NCBI GenBank assembly: GCA_020466095.1
Contig: CM035806.1
Span: 132,564,532 to 132,628,531 of the forward strand
Direction: 5' to 3'
DNA from: Chlorops oryzae
Lineage: Eukaryota > Arthropoda > Insecta > Diptera > Chloropidae
DNA length: 64,000 nucleotides
The notes under the pieces were generated by a model, which made no database searches, was not told the origin of the DNA, and worked only from the letters and a program-made list of their open reading frames with translations. Positions 12,646 to 24,264 of the stretch are shown here, piece by piece. A program made the position numbers and the translations under genes. Each line of letters opens with the position of its first letter. Within the stretch, counting starts at the first letter, position 1.

Positions 12646-13057
12646 AATAAAACAAGGAAACCAGCCCTTTTTTTAATTTTACACTGAAATAATTAATTTA
12701 AGTACACGGATAGCTTCGTGTTATATAAAAGGTAAGTATTTGAAAAAACGTAAATAATTCAAAAATATGTTCTTAAACAAATGCCGTATGATGAGTGATA
12801 TGTTATTCTACCATATTTCGCAAATTTGTGCTGAGATCATTACACTACAAATATCTCAAAAAGATACACTTTTTTTTTATAAAATTTTTTTCAGTGAAAG
12901 ATAATACTAATAGATGTGTGTTTTTTAAAAATAGCTAGAAAGTGGTGCTTTAAAACGGGAATGCACTGAAAAAGTAATTGTTTCATCTTTTTTTTGTGGA
13001 ACAAATTTTTTCAGTGTTAAATTTACAAAAAAAATTCTTTAGATTTCCTGTTTTATT
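12646..13057. mobile_element. Fold-back element with AATAAAACARGAAAYC ends
   Basis: Inverted ends of roughly 45 bases pair AATAAAACAAGGAAACC on the left with the complement of GATTTCCTGTTTTATT on the right. The counterparts are at 43010-43436 and 46761-47185. Confidence 0.5.
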
Positions 13058-13257
13058 AGAATTCAGAAAACGTTTGTTTCATCTTTCTATCTAAATTAGT
13101 TTGAATTTTTAATTATTATTATTATTTTTTTTTTTTTGAGAGCGTTCTTAGGTAATACCTATCGAAAAATTAACAAATCTTTAAAATCCCCTTCTGAGAG
13201 CCGCAGTTGTCAATATCCTCTCCCCACTTATACGCGCGTCTCACAATAATAAGTGTA

Positions 13258-13791
13258 TTCCCTTAATGGTGAAAAGATGAAAACATGAAAAACCTCGAAA
13301 AAGTACAAGGCACTTTTCGGGAACACACCTTTTTTGCGACTTTGAGTAGTTTTTGTAATTTAAAATTTGACAGTTCAGCCAGGGATTCATTTTGTAATAT
13401 AAAAATTGTATGCAAAAACAGTGCTATTTTCCCGTATTTTGTTGATTCTGTAAGTCTCGTTTTCTCATATGAAAATATCTAAACTAAATTATTTTTATTT
13501 CTCAAAAATATTTTTCACTATTATAATGTTCATTTTTATTAAATAAACATTAATCTGTTTTTGGTATTGAGAATGTGTTTTATTGTAGGGCATTTAGTAG
13601 TTTTAATTTTGTTTTCAGGGCAACACTACAACTTACGCTTCGAAACACGAGCCAAATACGCAACAAATTTGACTTGAAAGTTTTCGAAGCTGGCAATTAC
13701 AATTGTTCATACAAAATTTGACCGTTCATTTTCGAGGCTCGTGAATTTTCGAATTTTCGAGGTTTTCGAGGCAAATACACCTTTAAGGGAA
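13258..13791. mobile_element. MITE with TTCCCTTAAWGGTG ends and TA duplication
   Basis: It begins TTCCCTTAATGGTG and ends CACCTTTAAGGGAA, flanked by TA at 13256 and 13792, as in Tc1/mariner-type elements. It has no transposase. It is found again at 42275-42810 and 46026-46561 with the same TA flanks. Confidence 0.65.
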
Positions 13792-13793
13792 TA

Positions 13794-15227
13794 CCCTTAA
13801 TGTATTTTCATATGTTCCCAGCCGGAAATTTCACCACTTCTGCAGTACTTCCGAAGTGGTGAAAATTCATACTGCGACTACTCGCATTACTAGCCCTTAC
13901 TTCTAAATTCATGTACCTTCATTAGGTTAAGGAGTGTATGACCCTGGTCCGCATGAAAACTTCATTTGTACATGCTGGCTGGATGAAATGGATCAAACGT
14001 GCATGATTATTTCATTTGAAAATAGAATATATGCAGCTAATATGAATGAAAATATCATTTGGAAAAAAATATATGGTGCCAACGCGAATGAGAATTATGT
14101 TATTGGTTGAATTATTGAAATTAATGCGACTGTCATATAAAAGAAGTCATAGCTATGATTTTTTGACGCTAGATCTCATTCTTATATGCGCCGTTGTTCA
14201 TAAGTGAGTTTTTCAAATATGCGTGACTTCGCATGATTATATTATATGATTTCTCTGGTTATATTACTAGTAAATTTTAGATATTATATATTGTATGTAA
14301 AACAAATATGTATATCATATATTTACACCCACAAGGGGTTTTGCAATTGAAAATCAGAAAGCTCAAAACATAAGGAGAAAACAAAAAAATCGCTGCAAAT
14401 TTTTAGGCAATATTTTTAAATTTCATTTTAAAGGGCTCTACGCTGCCAAGGAAATACGAAGGAAGTAAAGAGAAGCTCATTCTTTTGAAGAAAGGAAATT
14501 ACAGTTGAGTTTTCGATGACAGTCCGCTTCAAACTTAATGAAAAATAAGCATATAATTTTTCAAAATGGAATAATCTCAACACCCAATTTAGACGGAAAA
14601 ATGATCTAAAAAGATTCTGTTAGTAAATAAAACAAGGAAACCAAAATTGTTTTTCAATTTTACACTCAGAAAATTTTTTTCTTTCACAAAAAATAAAAAG
14701 AAAATTTTAACAATTTTTTTTTCACCTGTATTCCATTTGGCGCCGCTCTAACATATTACTTTTTTAAAATATACCCCCTAGTATTTAATTTCATAAAAAA
14801 AAAATTTTTTTAATCGGATGGCGGAACTGTGTCATATTTTAAAAAAATCAATTGCACATACATAGATGCTCTCAGTATTGATATGCTCCGGTAAACATGC
14901 GTATGCCAGTACAAATGCCGGGTTATCATAAAAAAGGCATCCCTCATACGACATGTAAGAGCGTTTAATTATGTACATATTCGTTATTTTTGTAAAGATT
15001 TCGAACTCACAAATACGATCACTCCTAAAATGTTTACTGGGCAGAGCTGTTAATCCCAATTAAGATAATATTCATTAATTTTTTTATTTTTTAAATCATA
15101 ATCATTATTATGTAAATTAACTTTTGAAATTTTGGATGATTAGTCATTAGGACTACCAAATAATTGTGAAATAATAGGAATTATTTCAGATTAATGAAAA
15201 AAATAAAAAAAATAAAAAAATAATCAA
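13794..15227. other. AT-rich stretch without a gene
   Basis: Short hairpins (for example 13830-13866) and AT-rich repeats only. In the right arm this sequence is interrupted by the mariner at 40177. Confidence 0.4.
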
Positions 15228-16486
15228 AACAAGTAAAGAAGTTTACTCGGCTAAGCCGATTGCACACATACCTTTTCCTCAGCCTTAAATATGTTGAAAC
15301 ATTACCTTAACAAAAATTCTGCCCTTTTCGTTGTTCTAGCTACACATTATCTGTGCTTCGATTTAGCTTCACAAACTCGAATTATATTTAAGTTCAAATT
15401 TTTTGCGATGGTGGGCATGGTCAAATTTTAACCGTTGAGAACATTTTGTCTAGCAGCGAAATACTCAATTCAAAATAGTGAAAATGAAAATTTTTGCGAA
15501 ATGTCGCGAATGGTGGTCATGGTCAAATTTTAACCGTTAGAGGACAATTTTGTTAGCAGCGAATATCAATTCATAAAAATAGTGAAATCAAATAAATTTT
15601 TGCGAATTTCGCGAATGGTGGTCATGGTCAAATTTTAACCGTTAGAGGACATTTTGTCTAGCTGCGAAATACTCATTCAAAATAGTGAAAATCAAAATTT
15701 TTGCGAATTTCGCGAATGGTGGTCATGGTCAAATTTTAAACCGTTAGAGGACATTTTGTCTAGCAGCGAAATACTCAATTCAAAATAGTGAAAAATCAAA
15801 TTTTTGCGAATTTCGCGAATGGTGGTCATGGTCAAATTTTAACCGTTAGAGGACATTTTGTCTAGCAGCGAAATACTCAATTCAAAATAGTGACAATCAA
15901 ATTTTTGCGAATTCGCGAATGGTGGTCATGGTCAAATTTTAACCGTTAGAGGACATTTTGTTTAGCTGCGAAATACTCAATTCAAAATAGTGAAAATCAA
16001 ATTTTTGCGAATTTCGCGAATGGTGGTCAAATTTTAACCTTAAGTGACGACTTTATTTGGCGGCAAAATAGAAAATCAGAAGAAGCAAAAAAAAATCATT
16101 TTTTGTAACAGATTGAGAATAAGAGAAAGAGTGTTTTTTTCTAATGTGTAGGATGATGACCATAAATATAGCGATGTCGCAATTTGTTTTCAGCGAAAGC
16201 TTAAGTCTACATAGTAGCTATATACACACACAAATTTCAATAAGCTGGGATGTATAGTAAAAAAGTTATTCAGAAAAAAACGTTAAAAATCGTGATTTTT
16301 GAAACTTCTGAACCACTTCCCACGACCCAAGAAGGGACTACGAAAAAAATTTGTATGCAGTTTTTCGGACATTTACCTGGTTCAAGTCCATGCCAAATTT
16401 CAATATGATATCTTTCATGGCTTAGGATTTAATTACGAAAAACTAAAGTGTGACCGACAGGACAGACAGACAGACAGACAGACAGA

Positions 16487-16525
<39 letters not shown>

Positions 16526-16652
16526 TGGCTAGATCGATTCCTCTTGTCACCCTGATCAATAATATATATATATGTCTATATCTATCGCGACTCCTTTGTA
16601 TGTTACATACTCCGTGCCAAACTTAATATACCCTTTCCTTCGGAAAAGGTAT
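15228..16652 (+). mobile_element. Helentron-like element, second family, with internal tandem array
   Basis: It starts ACAAGTAAAGAAGTTTACTC with a CGGCTAAGCCG stem and ends with CCCTTTCCTTCGG then AAAAGGTATAAA. A (GACA)n tract (16457-16523) and an array of about six 101-base units (15420-16050) lie inside. The right arm has no such element at the matching place (near 39050), so an empty site exists. Confidence 0.6.
15420..16050. repeat. 101-base tandem array
   Basis: About six copies of a unit containing CGCGAATGGTGGTCATGGTC and TTAGAGGACATTTTGTCTAG, differing by single-base changes. About three inverted copies lie at 17030-17360 in the neighbouring element. Confidence 0.85.
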
Positions 16653-16678
16653 AAAATATTCTCGATTAATTTAAGATT

Positions 16679-17558
16679 TTATGAACCAGGTAAATGTCCG
16701 AAAAACTGCATAAAAATTGTTTCGTAGTCCCTCCTTGGGTCGTGGGAAGTGGTTCAGAAGTTTCAAAAATCACGATTTTTAAGTTTTTCCTGGATAACTT
16801 TTTTCTATACATCCCAGCTTATTGAAAATTTGGTGTGTGTATAGCTACTATGTAGACTTAAGCTTTCGCTGAAAAAAAATTTGCGACATCGCTATAACTA
16901 TGGTCATTCATCCTACACATTAGAAAAAAACACTCTTTCTCTTATTCTCATATCTGTATACAAAAATGATTTTTTTTTTAGCTTCTTCCGATTGTGTATT
17001 TTGCCGCAAAATAAATATCGTCACTTAAGGTTAAAATTTGACCATGACCACCATCGCGAAATTCGCGAAAATTTGATTTTCACTATTTTGAATGAGTATT
17101 TCGCAGGTAGATATAATGGCCTCTAACGGTTAAATTTGGTCAAGACCACCATTCGCGAAAATTCGCGAAAAATTGATTTTCACTATTTTGAATTGTGTAT
17201 TTCGCAGCTTAACAAAATGTCCTCTAAGGGTTAAAAAATTTATCAAGACCACCATTCGCGAAATTCGCAAAAAATTTAAATTCACTATTTTGAATTGAGT
17301 ATTTCGAACTAGACAAATGTCCTCCACGGTTAAAATTTGACCATGACCACCATTCGCGGAAATTTTGTGCTTAATAATAATCTTGAGTTTTTAGAAGCTA
17401 AATCGATGAAAGAAACAGATAAGTTATAAATAGATATCCAAGCTAGAATAACGAAAACGGAGGAATTTTCGTTAAGGTAATGTTTTACATATTTTAGGCT
17501 GAGGAAAAGGTTATGTGTGCATCGGCTTTGCCGATGTAAACTTCTTTACTTGTTTTTG
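16679..17558 (-). mobile_element. Helentron-like element, inverted and 3'-truncated
   Basis: Read on the minus strand it begins ACAAGTAAAGAAGTTTACAT and carries about three of the 101-base units. It stops at the TTACCTGGTTCAT region, so it lacks the (GACA)n tract and 3' stem. With 15228-16652 it forms a head-to-head pair separated by 26 bases. Confidence 0.6.
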
Positions 17559-18521
17559 AATATTTTGATTATTTTTTATTTTTATCTAATTTTTTGGTAT
17601 TATTTTAATTATTTTCAATTTATTTTTGAATAACATCGTTTTTATTCGTTTATCGAAATTTTCCAAGCACAAGCAGTAGTTAATTTTATATTTCATAATA
17701 GGTAGGTTGAAGTGGCTGCCACTTAGGCCGTTCATCGGCCCATTGTTTTTGTGTGAGTAAAAAATCAAAAATAATCCAAAAAAACAAGAATACTCAAGAA
17801 TAATCGTAAATTAATTGAGATTATTTTTTTTTTTTTAATTATTTTTGATTTTTTCTGATTTTTCTAATTAATTTGAAATAATATTGATTATTTTACGATT
17901 ATTTAGTAAATACAAAATGAAACTTTAATTTATTTCTGGCTCACAAAATCAGATTATATCTGAAAACACAAATTTTTTTTTTAAAGTTTGATTTTGTGGT
18001 CGGGAGGACGATTTTTGAAATTTTCGCTTCAATTTTTGCTTTGTGTATTTTACGTTTCCAAAATGTTATGGTATGCTGAAATTGGTAGAAAATTGTAGAA
18101 GTTATAAGGAGTTTTCCAACCAGCGCCAAGATGCTCCGCTTAAAAGAGAGTCCGGTTAATGGGAGTCCGGATAATCGAGGTTCCACTGTACACTATTCAT
18201 CGGATAAAAGAGCCATCAAAAATGAAAGGAAACCCCTTGCAATGTACTTAAGTAATAGAACAACAGTTTAAAAAAAATACAACCTTATGTGCTTTACCTG
18301 GCCATCTGACATTGTATGTTGAAAACTTAATCTTGACTATAGTTTCTTTAATTTTCATGAGCATAAATTTGCTGGCTAGTGTTAAAAATCTGAAGCAAAC
18401 TTTGATGCAAAAAGAAAATGTTAAAGAAATATGATTTTTGTTTTTAACATAGGAATTAGTTAACATAATCAAAAAAAGTGGAGTTGGCACATTTTTACTC
18501 TAAGCCGACGATATGGAACTT
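17559..18521. repeat. AT-rich degenerate array and pogo/Tigger-like end
   Basis: 17560-17935 is built from variants of ATTATTTTTGATT. At 18188 the end CAGTGGAACCTCGATTATCC (minus strand) beside TA is typical of pogo/Tigger elements. I could not find its partner end. The inverted counterpart is 38042-39030. Confidence 0.45.
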
Positions 18522-19179
18522 GATCATAGTTCACCTCTCTGACTGCACGAAATTATATTTTTTTCGTAATCCTCATGAAATTTCACTAAAATTTGCCGAC
18601 AAAAATGTATATGCATAATGCATTTTTGAACTGGAAGCGAGGAAAGTAAAATAGAATCATTTCAAATTTTTGCCATTTTTGACTTAGGCGGCTATTTGGA
18701 TAGAGAGAAAAATATGAAAAGAGAAATAATAGTTAAAACAAAACAGGGAACAACATATTTATGAGCCTCTAAGTATGTTAGTTTAGCCAAAAATGTAGCT
18801 TTATATTTCTTTTCAAGTTTTTCAAATTTTTTTACAAAGCTGCGAACAAAAAAGCCTACTTTTTCCAAAAACATGCATTGCATGTATATAAGCATATTTG
18901 CTTGAAACATGCTAAAAGCTTTGAAACATGCCAAAACATGTCAAAGCATGACTTGCTCTGATCATTTCAAATTTTTCAAAGTTTAGGTACACGTGCGGTG
19001 TTCTATACATTCTAACGGTACTAGCTGTTCGTTTTCATCGCATTCTTTTCTGTTTCCAAGAAGTGTTGTCTTTTTCTCAAATCGGTGTTCGGTCAGTGTC
19101 AGTGTCTGTCGTGGTCGCGAAATTCCTGATGCATTTTGTTTGAAAATTTTAAAATAAACGAGTGTTTTTATTTTTTCAA

Positions 19180-19685
19180 AATGAGTAATTGCTTTGAAAA
19201 ATTGCACTGGTTTTGCTTCATTTGTGGAAAGCATACGCTCATAGAGCACAGAGTAAATTTTTATAACAGCAAAGTGGAAGACATTTACAAAATTTATTTC
19301 GGCCGAATCGAAAACAAATTATTACCAAATGAGCTTACTGCGTGGACTTGCGTGAAGGAGGTCATAAGTAATGTGCTTGGTCGGAACCGTTCTCCATTAT
19401 GTAGAACCTACGTAAGTGAAATGTGGGAACGCTTTGAGAAAGTTGGTGAAGCGGCGTTCATATGTCCACAAAAAAATACATTTCCTTCACTTCCATATGG
19501 ACTGCTTAGAAAGGCAATTGGCAACTGAATCTGATGAGCATGGAGAAAAGTTTCATCAAACTTGCTTACCTGTCGAGGAACGCTATAAAGGAAAAGGTGT
19601 TCATGCGTTAATGGCGGACTTATGCTGGACCCTTCTTGATGACGGCATTGAACTACCACGAGCGAGGCGTAAAAATGAGCAATAA
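19180..19685 (+). pseudogene. Broken transposase-like ORF, copy in the second A
   Basis: It carries the same frameshift as the ORF at 2794-3299, with the same conserved SDEHGEKFHQ block. The shared defect shows that the break predates duplication of segment A. Confidence 0.5.
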
Positions 19686-20666
19686 CATTGCCCTTAAATT
19701 TATTTTTTCTAATATAAATTAATATCAATATTACGTATTTAAAAAGATTTTAACACCCAGTTGATGTTTTACTTATCCAAATGGCGCCTAAGTCAAAAAT
19801 GGCAAAAAATTTGAAATGATTCTATTTTAACTTTTCCTCGACTTCCAGTTCTCAAAATGCATTATGCATATACAGTTTGTTCGGCAAATTTTTAGTGAAA
19901 TTTCATGAGGATTACGGAAAAAAAATTAAAAAAATGGGTTACCCAACTTTTTTCATACAAAAATGGCCAGCAAAGTCGAAAAAAAATATATAAAATGTAA
20001 AAGTTTAACATTTTTGGGCTTATTTCATATATATTGGGAGGAATGCCCGTGATATATTTTTTTTTGAAGATCATTGCTTTTGATGTTGTCGACCTATAGC
20101 AAAATTTTCCGTAGAATTTGTTCTTCATACAAAGCAATGCCAACAAATTAAAATTTGGGTAGATTTCCCGTACTAACTTGTTTAATAAACGAAATTAACC
20201 CTTTAAAGGCACTCCCAATTTTGAGTGTTTTGCAGTGTGTTTGTGTTGAGTTTTCTTTTCGAAGTGTGTTCGGAGAACCTATAGTAAAAATGTATGGCGC
20301 ATAATTTCGTAGAATATTTCGACGCTACCCTCTCTACATTTAGGGGGGGTTTTTTAGTTTTAAAAAAATAAGTCACAAAATGAGCCTTAATTTGGTAGTT
20401 AGAGGGTTAACTGTTCCACAAAAATGTTTGTCTTGATATTTCCAACAACTTTGCCGAACACACCCCAGACCTCAGACGAAAGGAACACATTTTTCATATG
20501 CCGATATGCTGCAAGAAAAGGCCAGGGGGCAAAAACTTTGACCCCCTCAAAAACACACTTTTAGATGTAAACTTTTCAAAACGCCGAGCACGTATCTTTT
20601 TTTTTGGCCCCCTCTACCAGAATCCGTTGTCAGAAACCCGTTATTTTTTTTTGTGTTGTACAGTGT

Positions 20667-21333
20667 AATTAATCAACAGGTTCTTAAGGCCATTAGGGGC
20701 CCCATATACCGAATTTTGTTAGATAAATTTCTTTATGAAAAACCGCCCCTTTGCCACGCCCACTTTTCCAATTTTTTTGAATTCGAAACGGAGGCTTAAA
20801 TATACGCTCGAATTCTAAATTTCATTCAAATATTTCGAAAAAGTCCAATTTTCGGGCAGTTTTGGGATTTCTGTGACAGACCTAATACTGGAGATACCCT
20901 TAATAATGGACCGACCAAGAAAATTTTTTGGGAGGATTCTTATGGCTACAAAGGAAGCATAAGTGCCAAATTTCGTTCAAGTCCCGTTTGAATTTTTGGA
21001 AATCATATCGGTACTTGCCTTTAAACATGTTCAAATATCAAATTTCATCAAAATATCTTGAAAAACTTCGATCTTAGAGCAGTTTTTGTTGTTTTCGTAA
21101 CATACCCTAGTACTGGAGGTACCCAAAAAATGGTCCGATCGGGTCCATTCTCGAACTTGTTCTTACTTATGTCCCACGCATACCGAATTTCGTCAAGGTA
21201 GCTCAACTCCTTCGATAAGAAAACTGTTTACAGACAGACGGACGAAATCGAATCTCCTGGTGACGCTGATCATTTCCAAATACATATATTTTGTATGGTC
21301 TATCTCTCACAGACACAGACTGTGTCGGGTATA
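20667..21333 (+). mobile_element. 5'-truncated Helentron-like element in the second A
   Basis: This is the counterpart of 4281-4947, ending in the same terminal stem. Confidence 0.6.
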
Positions 21334-22395
21334 AAAAACAAACTAAGCCTCAGTTCTTTTCTACAAAAATCTGATTCATCAAAATTCTTGAAAATCACAA
21401 TGAACAACAATTCTTGCATAGCAACAACAGCAACAATTGGTTTTTTTTTTTTTTTTTTTTTTGAAATATTGAACATTCAAAAAAACCAGTGGTGTGCGCA
21501 TGGTTAGAAATCTGGAGAAACAATGAATGCCCGATGAATGCCTCATAAGAGCCGTCTCCTTCGCAGACGCGCAACTGATCATAGGTTGAAAACGGACTTC
21601 ATAGTTCGCGTTAGCAGGGGCACGCAGAGGGGATGATTTTCGCGGGGGTTCAAACCCTTTCCGAAAATGTTCGCTCAATTACTTCAAGAATTTCATAAAC
21701 ACAAAAAAAAAAACGATTTCTGAGTTAATCATGAGGAAACTTTCGGTGTAGCATGCCTCATTTTGTGTAAAAATTTCGTATCAATACTAGTATAATCTCC
21801 GTATGGGAAGAGAATAATGTCTTCTTTTTCCATCAAAATGCAAGTGAATTGAAAACTTAAAACGCGTTTTTCTCGAAATTGATTTTTTCTTTTTTTTTTT
21901 TGGAGATATGACATTGTTGAAGTAAATTAGCGATATGTCCTTGTATGGGTAGTTTTGTTACTCGCAATAAAAACCATTCTCGAAATAAATTTCTGCACAC
22001 GCGCCTGTGCTAACATACGCTATGCAGAAACAAGTTCAAAATTTTCGTATGACGTCGAATTGTGACGTCAAATCCGGGAAATACACAGGATTCATTTGAC
22101 GTTACAAAATATGTATGTATCTATACAGAATTTTCACCAATCGGCTTGACTGACTTCCTTTATTGAACGCGAAAGAAAAACGATCGAGGCGATGAAATAG
22201 TTTTCGGCTTCCTCGGTTAATTGATGGACTTTGCTTTGAGTCTCAAACCTTAAGTTGTCAAAATGAACGGAAATTCAGTCACTCTACTCCATTCTCTTTA
22301 CTTGACAGGAGCAATTTTCGATTTCTCTCCTTGTAAAGAGTGGTCAAACAAAAAAAATCCGTTCTTCTCAAACTCGAATGAAGCTTTAGCCCTTT

Positions 22396-23963
22396 TGTGA
22401 ATTTATTAAGTGCGTTGATCACTGTGTGTTCTCATTTCTCCGACTGAAGTCTTTTTGGGATTTCCCTAACGCAGCATACAAATCAAGATAAAAGTTACTT
22501 TTAAATATATCATACATGTTTAGGTACATATATATAATACGTACGTATACAAAAAATCTCTTCTTTTTATGTATGTATGTAAAATGAAATAGGAACGCCC
22601 AGCAAAGAAGAAAAAGTGATCATGTTTATGAGTCCGAATTTTATTAAAAAAAAAAATAATCCAGTCTCAAAATTTTGAGTCCGCAATAAGTCCGATGATA
22701 ATACATAAATATGAGGTCCAGAAATATGAGTCCGAAATCATTTCAAAATTTTTACAAAAGGTCCGAATTTTTAAAAAATATATTAGGCCCAGAAATATGG
22801 GTCCGAATGACTCCGAAATTTGTACAAAAGGTACAAGCTAAAAAATATGATTTCGAAATGGATCTGAAATTTTTTTAAATAAATACTTACATATACAGGG
22901 TGTTCCGTTTGTGAAGGTCAACCGGTTGGGAGCTGATAGAGGAGGTCAGAAATAACAAAAAATCGTACGGGATGGGGAGTGGTTGGTCGCAAATTCACCC
23001 TGAGGAGTTATAGGGCGGTTAATTATTTTAGGCAGTAAGTCGAAAAAAGTAACTCTCCCACGATAATGGTTCATCGTAGAAAAAAAAACTTTAATGCAGT
23101 GTGAAAGCCAATTGTATGTGCTTTTAGGCAAAATTAAATTGATGGTAAAAATTTGACCCATTGAGTTAAAAATAAACGGTCAAAGTGAAAAATTCTGAAA
23201 AAAATTTCAATTTTTTTTTACTTTCGAAGCCATTTTGGTATGAAAAGTGTCCAATTAACACCCATATTTTTTATTTTATTCAAAATGCTGGATCGATTTC
23301 CTTTAATTTGGTACCCTATATGTCTAATAAAGTTTTTGAAAATAAGATGAGAAAATTAAATATCTAAATGAACATCTATCAGACTGCTATCAATGACCAA
23401 AATATGACTCCGGAATGATTTCAAAATTATTACAAAAGGTTCAGGCTCGGAAACATGGTTTCGAAATGACTCCGAAATATAAAAAAAAAAAAAGGTACAG
23501 CCTCAAAAACTGATCAACTGTTCTAAAACAAAAATTAGAATCTCACAAGACGACCAAACTCTATTTTTAAATTGTTATAAAAAAATTTTTAATTTTTTGA
23601 AGACGCTAATTTTCTATTAGGAAACAAAAAATCCGCATAAGTTCCGATTGGATCTGTTATGCGATTCTAATAAAGAGACCGAAAAAAGAAGCGGAGAAAG
23701 GAGAAGATGAGAAGCAACAGAAACAGAATCAAAAAGAAAAATTTCATCAACTTTCCGGGAACTTTTGGTAGAAATAAGATTTGACTCATTCGGCGCTCTT
23801 ATGCGCCCAGTGGTTTTTTGTTGTTGTTGTTTTCAATTCAATTTTGGCATCTCTTTCGGATTCGATTGGATTAAATCGGAGTGTTCGTGTTGCATGGCGA
23901 GATGAAATGACGCGAAGGCGCGGCCAAGACTAGCAAACTCGTTCGGGCCTGTCGCTCAGCATT
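22396..23963. repeat. NijA upstream flank with interrupted degenerate minisatellite
   Basis: Units of roughly 70 bases with AAATATGAGTCCGAAATGA and TTTTTACAAAAGGT run from about 22630 to 22880 and resume at 23395-23500. The interruption begins TACAGGGTGTTCCG at 22895, which looks like a transposon end. No gene is visible before the NijA leader. Confidence 0.5.
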
Positions 23964-24162
23964 TCAGTTGAATTTCAAAATCACAGGCGAGCCAACGCGG
24001 ATCCGCTGATCAGCGCGAATCAAACAAGAATAGAGAGGGGGAACAAATTCATAAATAAATAAATAAAAAGGAAAAGAACAAAACAACCGAAAGAAGGATT
24101 CGAAATTAATTTAAAACTACAAAATATCAAGAAATATTGTACAAATATTCATACAAAAAATT
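23964..24162 (+). promoter_or_regulatory. NijA: NijA probable start site and 5' leader
   Basis: TCAGTT at 23964-23969 matches the arthropod initiator (TCAGTY). It is followed by about 195 bases of A-rich leader up to the NijA ATG. I see no TATA box upstream and no clear DPE. The true start site could lie elsewhere, or further non-coding exons could exist. Confidence 0.4.
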
Positions 24163-24264
24163 ATGGCCGAAAATCATATTTCGTTGGAAATGGATTATAA
24201 GCCAATGCTTCCAGTGACGGGGTCACCGGCGCAGCTGCGCAAACATCCAATTGGAAACGGACAG
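24163..24264 (+). CDS. NijA: NijA coding exon 1
   Basis: This exon encodes 34 residues starting MAENHISLEMDYKPMLPV and ends at GGACAG followed by the donor GTATGC. It ends in phase 0. No earlier in-frame ATG continues into it, so the ATG at 24163 is the natural start. Confidence 0.88.

Larger units (their letters stand above)
18552..22395 (+). repeat. Segmental direct repeat A, second copy
   Basis: It matches 2166-6009 at a constant offset of 16386, with only a few substitutions and no net indel over 3844 bases, including homopolymer runs. It contains the long-TIR transposon (18555-20666), the broken ORF, the truncated Helentron and the non-coding tail. Confidence 0.95.

Noticed and set aside
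16299..16532. Open frames ending in DRQTDRQTD, also near 25540, 43851 and 47600
   Set aside because: They come from the (GACA)n/(GTCY)n microsatellites of Helentron-like elements.
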